Assembly (NCBI RefSeq): GCF_007827595.1
Contig: NZ_VISR01000019.1
Coordinates: forward strand, 124,001-188,000
From: Streptomyces sp. BK340
GTDB taxonomy: Bacteria; Actinomycetota; Actinomycetes; Streptomycetales; Streptomycetaceae
Direction of reading: 5' to 3'
DNA length: 64,000 nucleotides
Position 1 is the first letter of the stretch. Every line of letters starts with the position of its first letter. Position numbers and translations under genes: made by a program. The notes beneath the pieces are model-generated. The model did not search any database. It was given only the letters and a program-made list of their open reading frames with translations, and had not been told where the DNA came from. This document shows, piece after piece, positions 31,570 to 39,667 of the stretch.

Positions 31570-32597
31570 CCGACTCCCCCATGCCACCGCTCACCTATCT
31601 CGGCAGCGCGGACGTGGCCGACGTGTGCGCCGCCCTGCCGGTCGTCGACATCGTCGAGGACACCCTGCGGGCCGTGCGCCGCGAGGCGGCCGGGCTCACC
31701 CCCGAGGCCGCGCTGCGCTGGACGACGCCTTCCGGTGCCGCCGCGCGCAGCCTGATCCTGCCCGGCTGGTCCGGCGACGCCTACGGCTGCAAGATCATCA
31801 ATGCCTCGCTGGGCAACCACCGCCTCGGCCTGCCCCGCGCCGCCGGGCTGATCGTCCTGAACGACCCGGAGACCGCCCGGCCCGCCTGGGTGATGGAGGG
31901 CGGACTGATCAGCGCCCTGCGCACCGCGGGCGTGTCGCTGGCCGCGCTGCGTGCCCTGCGGGATCCGGCCCAGGTCACCGAGGCGGCCTTCCTCGGCTGC
32001 GGACGGCAGGCCGAGGTGCATCTGGACCTGCTCGTGCGGACCTGCCCGAAGCTGTCCGAGGTCGTCCTGTACGACCAGGACCCGGGCAACGCCCGCCGGC
32101 TGGCCGCCCGGCTCGGCACCTCGGCACCGCAGCTGGCCGTGTCCGTCGTGACCGAGGCGCGGGAGGCGGCCGGCCGGGCGCGGCTGGTCGTGGCGGTGAC
32201 GACGACGACCGAGCCGTACGTCGAGCTGGACTGGCTGACGGAGGGTTCGGTCTTCGTCAACGTCTCGCTCGACGACGCGGCCGAGAGTCTGCTGATGGGC
32301 TGCGACGCGCTGTTCGTCGACGACTGGCAGCTGGTCGCCGAGGACGAGCACCGGCTGCTCGGGAAGCTCGCCCGGGCCGGCCGGATCACCGGCCCGGGCG
32401 AACCGGCACCGGACGGCGGGCGGAGCGTCGACGCCACCCTGCCGGCACTGGTGTCCGGCGCGTTCACGGGGACGGTCGGTGCCGCGGACCGGGTGGTGGT
32501 CAACCCGTTCGGCATGGGCGTGCACGACATCGCCGTGGCCGCGGCGGTCCGCGACCGGGCGGACGAACTGGGCCTCGGTGTGGCGCTGCCGCACTGA
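31566..32597 (+). CDS. sbnB: SbnB-like dehydrogenase, 2,3-diaminopropionate biosynthesis
   Basis: 343 aa. Ornithine cyclodeaminase/mu-crystallin family, with the Rossmann motif FLGCGRQAEVH about residue 140, RTAGVSLAAL, and GCKIINASLGNHRLGLPRA in the substrate domain. In the Sbn pathway it oxidatively cleaves N-(2-amino-2-carboxyethyl)-L-glutamate to 2,3-diaminopropionate and 2-oxoglutarate using NAD. It is the last gene of the terpene/Dap operon, followed at once by a strong terminator. The pairing makes the role more certain than sequence alone would. Confidence 0.9.
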   Translation: MTDSPMPPLTYLGSADVADVCAALPVVDIVEDTLRAVRREAAGLTPEAALRWTTPSGAAARSLILPGWSGDAYGCKIINASLGNHRLGLPRAAGLIVLNDPETARPAWVMEGGLISALRTAGVSLAALRALRDPAQVTEAAFLGCGRQAEVHLDLLVRTCPKLSEVVLYDQDPGNARRLAARLGTSAPQLAVSVVTEAREAAGRARLVVAVTTTTEPYVELDWLTEGSVFVNVSLDDAAESLLMGCDALFVDDWQLVAEDEHRLLGKLARAGRITGPGEPAPDGGRSVDATLPALVSGAFTGTVGAADRVVVNPFGMGVHDIAVAAAVRDRADELGLGVALPH

Positions 32598-32599
32598 CC

Positions 32600-32644
32600 C
32601 CGGAGGGGCCGGTGCCGTCATGCGGACGGCACCGGCCCCTCCGG
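32600..32644. terminator. Bidirectional terminator hairpin
   Basis: A long, essentially perfect GC stem (CCGGAGGGGCCGGTGCCGT and its complement around CATGCGG) lies between the converging SbnB-like and CoA-transferase genes. There is no T-run, as is common in Streptomyces. Confidence 0.85.
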
Positions 32645-32649
32645 TCCGC

Positions 32650-33810
32650 TCACTCCCGCTCGGCCGCCTCCGGCCGCAGACCCAGCACCTCGGCCGTGTG
32701 CTCACCGTGCGCGGGGGCCGCGCCGCGCAGCGAGTCGAGGCCCGCGCCGAACCGCACCGGGAACCGCACCTGGCGGCGCGGCCGGTCGGTGGCGGAGCCC
32801 GGCAGCGTGCCCACCAGCTCCCGCTCGGCCGTGTGCGGATCCGCCATCAGTTCCCCGGCGGACTCGTAGACCGGCGCCCAGGGGATGTCGAGGCCGGACA
32901 GGACCGAGGTCCACCAGGCGAAGTCACGCTGCGCGAACACCCCGGCCAGCAGCTCGGCCACCTGGTGCTTGGCCTTGGTACGGGCGGAGCGCCGGTCCCA
33001 GGAGTCGTCGTCCAGCTCGGGGAACTCCGGTGCCAGGGCGTGCCGGAAGACCAGCCAGAACTTGTCCTCGAAGGTGGCGAGGGTGATCCGGCGGCCGTCG
33101 GCCACCGTGAACACGTCGTTGTCCCCGGTGACCAGCGGGCTGTCCACGGGCTCGGCCCGCTCCAGCAGCGGCAGCGCGAACGGCCCGCTCCACGCCGCGG
33201 CCGCCTCGTGCAGGGAGACGTCGAGGTGCTGGCCCTCGCCCGTGGTGCGGGCCGCGAAGGCGGCGACGACGGTGGCGTACGCGGCGTACATCGCGCCGGC
33301 CATGTCCGCCACCCGCACGCCCACCCGGTCGGTGCGGCCGGCGGTGCGATGGGGTACGGCGAAGAACCCGGACAGGGCGAGGAAGTTGAGGTCGTGACCC
33401 GGCCGCCGCGCGTACGGCCCGGTCTGCCCGAAGCCGGTGACCGAGCAGAGCACGATCCGCGGATTGGCCTCCCGCAGCCGGTCGTAGCCGAGCCCCATCC
33501 CGTCCAGCACGCCGGGCCGGTACGACTCCACGACGACGTCGCTGTCCCGTACCAGCCGCAGCAGGTCCGCGCGCCCGTCCTCGGTCCGCAGGTCGAGCAC
33601 GACCGACCGCTTGTTGCGGTTCAGCGCGGCGAAGGCGTCCGGGTCCACGAGCCGCCCGTAGTCGCCGAGTTGCGGGTCCTCGACCTTGACGACGTCGGCG
33701 CCCAGATCGGCCATCATCAGCGTCGCGAATCCCCCGGGCAGCAACCGGGACAGATCCAGTACCCGCAGCCCGGACAATCCGGGCCAGGCGCCCGTCAGAT
33801 TTCGCGTCAT
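32650..33810 (-). CDS. CaiB/BaiF family (family III) CoA transferase
   Basis: 386 aa from ATG 33810 with GGAGTTC upstream. Typical family III features: LRVLDLSRLLPGGFATLMMADLGADVVKVE split across the N-terminal Rossmann half, LNRNKRSV, and SYRPG. The active-site Asp is in VADMAGA, the position that forms the aspartyl-CoA anhydride. It moves CoA between carboxylic acids. It diverges from an acyl-CoA ligase, so the two probably handle the same acid, perhaps an acyl precursor or a degradation product. Which acid is unknown. Confidence 0.9.
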   Translation of the reverse strand: MTRNLTGAWPGLSGLRVLDLSRLLPGGFATLMMADLGADVVKVEDPQLGDYGRLVDPDAFAALNRNKRSVVLDLRTEDGRADLLRLVRDSDVVVESYRPGVLDGMGLGYDRLREANPRIVLCSVTGFGQTGPYARRPGHDLNFLALSGFFAVPHRTAGRTDRVGVRVADMAGAMYAAYATVVAAFAARTTGEGQHLDVSLHEAAAAWSGPFALPLLERAEPVDSPLVTGDNDVFTVADGRRITLATFEDKFWLVFRHALAPEFPELDDDSWDRRSARTKAKHQVAELLAGVFAQRDFAWWTSVLSGLDIPWAPVYESAGELMADPHTAERELVGTLPGSATDRPRRQVRFPVRFGAGLDSLRGAAPAHGEHTAEVLGLRPEAAERE

Positions 33811-33990
33811 GAAGAACTCCCAAGCTTTTCCGCGCAGTTCGGTCGCTGCACCGTAAAGCACCGGAAGAAACACGGAACTGGAAACAGCCTGGATTTCCTT
33901 CTGCCCCTTTCCCCGTGACGGCCGTTTATTTTCCGAGAATGTTCGCCGTCCTGGCCGAATGCGGCCGCCCCCGTCCGAAGGAGCCCGTTC
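33811..33990. promoter_or_regulatory. Divergent promoter region, CoA transferase / CoA ligase
   Basis: 180 bases between opposing starts, with lower GC than its flanks (for example gtttattttcc near 33924). The right end carries GAAGGAG before the ligase ATG. No operator was recognised. Confidence 0.45.
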
Positions 33991-35619
33991 ATGCCCGCTG
34001 AGTCGTTCTGGCCCGCGGACCGCTCCGTCCCCCTCTTCGACCGGTCCGTCGGCGCGCTGCTGCGCGAGGCCGCGGCGGCCCACGGGGACACCGTCGCCCT
34101 GGTGGGCGTGCCCGACGGCGACGGGCCCCGGCAGCAGTGGACCTACCGCGAACTGCTCGCGGAGGCGGAGTCCGTCGCGGCGGGCCTGCTGCGCCGCGTG
34201 GAGGTGGGCGCCAAGGTGGCCGTATGGGCGCCGAACGTGGCCCGGTGGCCCGTGTTCGCCTACGCGGCCGCGCTGGCCGGCGTGACCCTGGTGACGCTGA
34301 ACCCGGCGCTGCGCGCGGAGGGTCTGGAGCACGCGCTGCGCGCCTCCGGCGCCGAGCTGCTGCTGCACGCCGAGCGCAGCCGCGACCACGACATGGCCGC
34401 GATCGTCCACGAGGTCGAACCGCGGCTGCCCGGCCTGCGGCACATCGTCCCCCTCGGCGCGTGGGACACGCTCCGGGCGAGCGGTCCGCTGCCCTCGGAC
34501 GAGGAGGTCCGCGCGGTCCCGGCCCAGCTGCAGTTCACCTCGGGGACCACCGGGACGCCCAAGGCGGTCCTGCTCTCCCACCGCGCGGTGGTCAACGTCG
34601 CCCGCCTCACCTTCGAGGGGCTCGGCGTCCCGCGCGGTGTCACCGTGGTCTCCCCGCTGCCGATGTTCCACACCGCGGGCTGTGTCATCTCCACCCTGGG
34701 GCCGCTGTGGAGCGGCGGCACGTTCGTCCTGCTGGAGCGCTTCCACCCGCTGGCCCTGCTCGAGACGCTGCGGGAGCACCCGGGCGCCCTGCTCACCAGC
34801 GTGCCGACGGTGCTCACCTCCCTGTGCGAGGTGGCCGCCGCCGCCCGGGGACCGCTGCCGGTCCTCTCGGCGGTGCTCACCGGTGCCGCCCCGGTGCGCG
34901 CCCAGCTGATCCGCGACACCGAGGAGTTGTTCTCCACGACGGTCTTCAACCTGTACGGGCAGACCGAGACGGCCTCCGTCCTGACCCTGACCCGGCCCGG
35001 GGACTCCGCCGAGCTGAAGACCACCACGGTGGGCCGGCCGCTGCCGCACGCCGAGGTGCGGATCGTGGAGCCCGGCACCGGGGCGGTGCGGCCGCTCGGT
35101 GTCCAGGGTGAGATCTGTGCCCGCGGGTACCAGCAGATGCTCGGCTACCACGGCGACGAGGAGGCCACCGCCCGCAAGGTCGACGCGGACGGCTGGCTGC
35201 ACACCGGGGACCTCGGCTCGATGGCCGCGGACGGCACCCTGCGCGTCGCCGGACGCCTCGACGACCTGATCATCCGGGGCGGCGAGAACATATCGCCCGC
35301 CGCCATCGAGGAACTGCTGTGCACGGTGCCCGGGGTCCGCGACGCCGTCGTCGTCGGTGTCCCGGACGACAAGTACGGCGAGGTCGTGGCCGCCGTCCTG
35401 CAGCCCGCCGCGGACGGGCCGGAGCCCGACGCCGGGCAGGTGCTCGCCGAGTGCGCGCGCCGGCTGCCCCCGCACATGGTGCCCGCGGCCCTGTACCTGG
35501 CAACGGACCTGCCGCTCACCTCCTCCGGGAAGGTGCAGCGCTTCCGGGTCCGCGAACTGGTCCTGGCCGGCCTGATCCGCCCCCTGACGGCCCGTCCGGT
35601 CGCCGCCGTCCGCGGCTGA
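33991..35619 (+). CDS. Acyl-CoA ligase (AMP-forming)
   Basis: 542 aa with a good GAAGGAG site. ANL-family motifs: QFTSGTTGTPKAVLLSH (P-loop), LYGQTETAS, WLHTGDLG, GGENISPAAIEE, and terminal Lys in SSGKVQRF. This is the acyl-CoA synthetase/long-chain-ligase layout, not an amino-acid adenylation domain. It activates a carboxylic acid as CoA thioester. In this cluster it may supply an acyl group, but no fatty-acyl-transfer partner is obvious apart from the free carrier protein. It precedes the F420-type oxidoreductase by 35 bases and is probably co-transcribed with it. Confidence 0.92.
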   Translation: MPAESFWPADRSVPLFDRSVGALLREAAAAHGDTVALVGVPDGDGPRQQWTYRELLAEAESVAAGLLRRVEVGAKVAVWAPNVARWPVFAYAAALAGVTLVTLNPALRAEGLEHALRASGAELLLHAERSRDHDMAAIVHEVEPRLPGLRHIVPLGAWDTLRASGPLPSDEEVRAVPAQLQFTSGTTGTPKAVLLSHRAVVNVARLTFEGLGVPRGVTVVSPLPMFHTAGCVISTLGPLWSGGTFVLLERFHPLALLETLREHPGALLTSVPTVLTSLCEVAAAARGPLPVLSAVLTGAAPVRAQLIRDTEELFSTTVFNLYGQTETASVLTLTRPGDSAELKTTTVGRPLPHAEVRIVEPGTGAVRPLGVQGEICARGYQQMLGYHGDEEATARKVDADGWLHTGDLGSMAADGTLRVAGRLDDLIIRGGENISPAAIEELLCTVPGVRDAVVVGVPDDKYGEVVAAVLQPAADGPEPDAGQVLAECARRLPPHMVPAALYLATDLPLTSSGKVQRFRVRELVLAGLIRPLTARPVAAVRG

Positions 35620-35654
35620 GCCGGGACGGACACACACGAGGACGCGAGGACAGC

Positions 35655-36704
35655 ATGAAGATCTCGATGCAGCTGCGCTACGACGGCGACATCGTCCGGG
35701 CCGCCCGTGACGTCACCGCACTCGAACGGGCCGGCCTCGACCTGATCTGGGTGCCCGAGGCGTACGGGTTCGACGCACCCAGCTTCATGGGCGCGATCGC
35801 CGCCCGCACCAGCCGGGTGGAGATCGGCTCCGGAATCCTGTCGGTCTACACCCGTACGCCCGCCCTGCTCGCGATGACGGCCGCCGGGGTCGACGCCCTC
35901 TCCGAGGGCCGCGCCCATCTCGGTCTGGGCGCCTCCGGACCGCAGGTCGTGGAGGGAATGCACGGCGTGCCCTACCGGTCCCCGGTGGACCGCACGCGGG
36001 AGACCATCGAGGTGATGCGCGCGTTCTGGCGACGCGCGGAGCCGGTCTCCTACGACGGCTCCGCGGTCCGGCTCCCGCTGCCCGCCGACGCCCCCGGCGC
36101 GACCGGCCTGGGCACCCCGATGCGGCTGCTGACCGCGCCGACGCGGCCGGAGGTCCCGGTGTGGGTGGCCGCCCTCGGCCCGCGCAACGTGCGGATGACC
36201 GCCGGGACGGCCGACGGATGGCTGCCCATGTTCTTCGTGCCCGAGTGGTGCGACCGTGTCTGGGGCGAGGATCTCAGGGCCGGGGCCGCGGCCCGCGAAC
36301 CCGGCCGGGCCCCGCTGATGATCTCCGCCGGCGGCCTGCTGGCCATCGGCGGCGACGCCGCCCGGCACCGCGAGCGGGCACGCGACCGGCTCGCGCTGTT
36401 CATCGGCGGCATGGGAGCACCCGGCCGCAACTTCTACTACGACCTGGTCTGCCGCTACGGCTTCCGCCGTGAGGCCGAAACCGTCCAGTCCCTGTTCCTG
36501 CGCGGCGAGCGCCGGGCGGCCGCGGCCGCGGTGCCGGACGCCCTGCTGGAGGCCACCACGCTGTGCGGCCCCGAGTCGTACGTGAAGGACCGCATCGCCG
36601 CCTACCGCGAGGCCGGTGTGACCCACCTGGAGGTCGCCCCGGTCCCCGGCGACGGGGAGACCGAGGCGGACCTGGTGGCCCGGGTGAAGGAGCTGTGCGG
36701 CTGA
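35655..36704 (+). CDS. LLM-class flavin/F420-dependent oxidoreductase
   Basis: 349 aa, ATG 35655 with GAGGA upstream. Luciferase-like TIM barrel: MKISMQLRY start, LIWVPEAYGFDAPS, RVEIGSGILSVYTRTPALLAM, and RAHLGLGASGPQVVEG (cofactor phosphate binding). Closest in feel to the actinobacterial LLM F420-dependent (MER-like) group. It reduces or oxidises an unknown substrate using F420 or FMN. It follows the CoA ligase on the same strand and ends 30 bases before the convergent regulator. Confidence 0.88.
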   Translation: MKISMQLRYDGDIVRAARDVTALERAGLDLIWVPEAYGFDAPSFMGAIAARTSRVEIGSGILSVYTRTPALLAMTAAGVDALSEGRAHLGLGASGPQVVEGMHGVPYRSPVDRTRETIEVMRAFWRRAEPVSYDGSAVRLPLPADAPGATGLGTPMRLLTAPTRPEVPVWVAALGPRNVRMTAGTADGWLPMFFVPEWCDRVWGEDLRAGAAAREPGRAPLMISAGGLLAIGGDAARHRERARDRLALFIGGMGAPGRNFYYDLVCRYGFRREAETVQSLFLRGERRAAAAAVPDALLEATTLCGPESYVKDRIAAYREAGVTHLEVAPVPGDGETEADLVARVKELCG

Positions 36705-36734
36705 GCCGGGGGGTTCCGTTCGGATCGGGCCGGA

Positions 36735-38804
36735 TCAGGCCGCGGCGTCCCCCCGGCGTCCCCTGTCCCTGGCCAGGGCGGCCAGCCGGGTCAGGGGCAG
36801 GAAGGCGTACTCCCCGCCGGAGCGGGCCGGGCCCTCCAGGACCTGGCGGTCCACCAGGGCCTCCAGGACGTCCTCCGCCTCCCGCGGGGAGCAGCCGAGC
36901 AGCCCCACCGTGGCGGCGATGGTGAACGACCCGGCGCTGCCGACCAGTTCGGACACGGCGTCGCCCAGCCGGGTCCCGGCCTCCGGCAGCGCGCGGGCGA
37001 TCCGGGCGGCCACGTCCAGGTCGCCCGTGACCAGCTCGTCGAGCCGCTTGCCCGGGTCCTCCAGGCGCTCCGCCAGCCGGGACAGCGGCCAGTGCGGACG
37101 CGCCGCCAGCCGCATGCCGGCGACCCGTACGGCCAGCGGCAGCCCGCCGCACAGCCGGGTGACGCGGTCGGCCGCGGCGCGCTCGGCGCTCACCCGGCCC
37201 TCCCCGATGACCGACGCCAGCAGGGCGGCCGCCTGGTCGGCGTCGAACGGGGTGATCCGGAAGTGCCGCGCGCCCTCGAGACCCGACAGCGGCTCCCGGC
37301 TGCACACCAGCAGCGCGCTGCTGACCCCGCCCGGCACGAACGGCCGGACGGCCTGCTCCCCCGGTGCGTCGTCCAGGACGACGAGCAGTTGCCGCTTGCC
37401 CAGCAGGCTCCGGTAGAGCGCGCTGCGGGCCGGCAGCGACTCGGGCAGGGACTCGGCCGGCAGGCCGAGCGCGGTGAGGAAGCGGCCCAGCAGAAGCCGC
37501 ACCTCCTCGGGCGTGCCCGTGCGCAGTTCCCCGTGCAGCACGCCGTCGCGGAACGTGGGCCGGGAGGAGGCCGCCACCCGGGCGGCCAGGATGGACTTGC
37601 CCACGCCGACGGGTCCGTACAGCGCCGCGATGGGCGCGGCGCCGAAGGCCACCTGCGGTCCGCGCCCGGTGAGGTGGTGCAGGATCCGCTGCTGTTCCGG
37701 CCGGTCCACGTAGTCGCGGATGCCGGGCGGCATGTGGAAGGGGCGCACCGGCTCACCCGTGGTGCGGCGGGCGGCGGGGCGTGGCGCCGCCTCCTCGTCC
37801 GTGCGCAGGATGGCCGACTGGGCCTGGCGCAGTTCGTCGCCCGCGCCGATGCCGCTGTAGTTGCGCAGCCGCCGGTCGACGGCGGCGAACATCTCCAGCG
37901 CGGCGGCCCGCTGGCCCGAACCGGCCAGTGCGGTCACGAGCCGGGCGTGCACGCCCTCGTGCAGGCGGTGGTCCCGGGCGATGGGTCCGAGGTGGTCGAT
38001 GACCTCCTCGTACCGCCCCTGCGGCAGGACCAGGTCGGCCAGCCGCAGCGCGGAGGTGACCCGCTGGTTGCGGGCCTCCGCGGCGACCGGATGGTCCATG
38101 AGCCCGGGCCCCATGCCTTCCAGCACGGGTCCGCGCCACAGGGTCAGGGCCTCCTCGAGCAGGGCGACCTCACGCTCCGGTTGCTCCGCCTCACGCGCCT
38201 GACCGGCCAGCCGGGCACACCGGCGGAACCGGAGCAGGTCGAGCTGGTCCTCCTCGGGGACGAGCAGTTCGTAGCCGTTGGACCGGCGCATGAGCAGGGC
38301 GGGCGGCGCCTCGTCGCCCGTGTGCGTCTCCAGCAGCTGGCGGATGCGGTAGACGTAGGTGTGGATCAGCTGCCCGAAGGAGTCGGGTATGTCGTCGCCC
38401 CACAGGACGTGGGTGATCTCGTCGCGGTCGACGGGCTGGTTCACCCGCAGCGCGAGCAGGCCCAGCAGGCTCTGCTGCTTCGGGGTGCCCGCCGTCACCT
38501 CGGCCGGCCCCCGGCGCACCGAGAGCCTCCCGAGGATCTGCAGGGCGAGCGGTTCGTCGGCGGCGTGGGCGGCGGGGTCCGACGGAGTCGGCACGGGCTC
38601 GGGGAACAGCACCGGCTCGTCGAGGACTTCGGCGAGCCGCTGCAGGGAGCTGGCCCGGGGAGCGCGTACACGGCCCTGTTCTATCTCGCGGAGCGTCCGC
38701 AGGCTGAGCCCCGATCTCTCCGCTACCGCGCGCTGGCTGACTCCCCGCCTGACGCGCGCATTCCTGACGATGGTGCCGATATCTCGGTGTGCGATCGGCG
38801 ACAT
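36735..38804 (-). CDS. XRE-SARP-NB-ARC transcriptional regulator
   Basis: About 689 aa from ATG 38804, the start nearest the XRE domain. In-frame ATG 38843 and GTG 38864 are alternatives. Order of domains: Cro/C1-type helix-turn-helix at about 5-60 (QRAVAERSGLSLRTLREIEQG); SARP winged helix (LGRLSVRRGPAEV, LLALRVNQPVDRDEI, HTYVYRIRQLLE); BTAD helical domain (ALTLWRGPVLEGM to the LRNYSGI region); and a P-loop NTPase with YGPVGVGKSI and LVVLDD. SARPs activate antibiotic clusters by binding direct repeats. The added XRE domain is unusual. I saw no TTA codon. It is the likely pathway-specific activator. Confidence 0.92.
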   Translation of the reverse strand: MSPIAHRDIGTIVRNARVRRGVSQRAVAERSGLSLRTLREIEQGRVRAPRASSLQRLAEVLDEPVLFPEPVPTPSDPAAHAADEPLALQILGRLSVRRGPAEVTAGTPKQQSLLGLLALRVNQPVDRDEITHVLWGDDIPDSFGQLIHTYVYRIRQLLETHTGDEAPPALLMRRSNGYELLVPEEDQLDLLRFRRCARLAGQAREAEQPEREVALLEEALTLWRGPVLEGMGPGLMDHPVAAEARNQRVTSALRLADLVLPQGRYEEVIDHLGPIARDHRLHEGVHARLVTALAGSGQRAAALEMFAAVDRRLRNYSGIGAGDELRQAQSAILRTDEEAAPRPAARRTTGEPVRPFHMPPGIRDYVDRPEQQRILHHLTGRGPQVAFGAAPIAALYGPVGVGKSILAARVAASSRPTFRDGVLHGELRTGTPEEVRLLLGRFLTALGLPAESLPESLPARSALYRSLLGKRQLLVVLDDAPGEQAVRPFVPGGVSSALLVCSREPLSGLEGARHFRITPFDADQAAALLASVIGEGRVSAERAAADRVTRLCGGLPLAVRVAGMRLAARPHWPLSRLAERLEDPGKRLDELVTGDLDVAARIARALPEAGTRLGDAVSELVGSAGSFTIAATVGLLGCSPREAEDVLEALVDRQVLEGPARSGGEYAFLPLTRLAALARDRGRRGDAAA

Positions 38805-38854
38805 GCGATTTCGAAGCCCCCTCTCGGCATGAACGGAATGCATGATTCCTGAAT

Positions 38855-39028
38855 TCAGTCCCACACCATGGAGTCGTCCGGGTCGACCGGGAGGTGGACT
38901 CCCGTGACACCGGAAACCACGGCGGTGGCCGGGGTCTGCTCATCCGCGGAAGCGGTGGCGGCCCCGATACCGAGGAGGGCGAAGAGCGTGGCGAAAACGG
39001 CCAAGGCACGGTGAACGTTGCGGTTCAT
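38855..39028 (-). CDS. Small secreted peptide precursor (57 aa)
   Basis: ATG 39028, preceded by a purine-rich GGGGGAA stretch. The protein begins MNRNVHRALAVFATLFALLG, a basic N-region plus hydrophobic core, then IGAATASADE with an AxA-type signal-peptidase site near residue 28. The mature part would be only about 29 residues, ending DPDDSMVWD. No known family was recognised. It lies just upstream of the SARP gene on the same strand and overlaps its furthest possible GTG start (38864), so they may be co-transcribed. The 149 bases further upstream (39029-39177) hold no other gene. It could be a secreted signal or merely a small exported protein. Confidence 0.72.
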   Translation of the reverse strand: MNRNVHRALAVFATLFALLGIGAATASADEQTPATAVVSGVTGVHLPVDPDDSMVWD

Positions 39029-39177
39029 GAAATTCCCCCGTCATGAAGTCCCGGCTGTTTGCCGGGTCAGGTCTTTGCTGACGTGACTTCACTCTTGCGT
39101 GCCGGCAGGGACATCTGAAGGGTTTGCCGCTGGACGGAAGCGTCCCCGTCCGGTTCCGTCCAGCACTAATGACGGGT

Positions 39178-39510
39178 TCATGCCACCCCTGGACCGCCGT
39201 CACCGGCCTCCCCGACGAACGCGTCGTGGTAGCGCGGGACGAGCACGCCACCACAGGACTGCAGCACGTAGCCCCGCAACGGCCCCTGGTCCACCGCCCG
39301 GCGCGACAGGCGGAGCGCGCCGCGCTCGGCATCGCGCAGCCTGGCCGTGACATGGAAGAACCCCAGGGTGAGGGCGCCACCGGAGAGGGCGTGGACACTG
39401 ACGTGCTCCAGGGCGTCGGCGGGCTCGCTCGCGGCCAGCAGCCAGTCGGCGAGTCCGTCGGGAACCCCGAGGGGAGGAGAGGCACACATTTGAACGTGAA
39501 TGAGGTGCAT
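39178..39510 (-). CDS. Small protein of unknown function (110 aa)
   Basis: ATG 39510 with AAAGG a few bases upstream. Begins MHLIHVQM and has no signal peptide or membrane segment. It resembles short Streptomyces proteins that start MHLIHV and often sit next to regulators of biosynthetic clusters, but I cannot name a function. Segments such as LTLGFFHVTARLRDAE and LRGYVLQSCGGVLVPRY suggest a small alpha/beta fold. It diverges from the TrmB/LuxR-like regulator gene across a 157-base gap. Confidence 0.7.
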   Translation of the reverse strand: MHLIHVQMCASPPLGVPDGLADWLLAASEPADALEHVSVHALSGGALTLGFFHVTARLRDAERGALRLSRRAVDQGPLRGYVLQSCGGVLVPRYHDAFVGEAGDGGPGVA

Positions 39511-39667
39511 GTCACGACCTTTTCGGCTGTCCGGCCACCCGAACAACCCCGCACCCTTGCCGCTTTCGGCCATGGAACAAAGCGGCCAGCCATTATTGGC
39601 TACCGCAACGCGGCTCTCCCATGCCATGATCAAATGGCCGTAACGATCGCCCCAAGGAGATTCGCCG
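39511..39667. promoter_or_regulatory. Divergent promoter region, small protein / LuxR-like regulator
   Basis: 157 bases between opposing starts. The right end carries AAGGAG before ATG 39668. It includes a lower-GC segment at about 39585-39645. No operator was identified, though self-regulation by the adjacent regulator is plausible. Confidence 0.45.
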
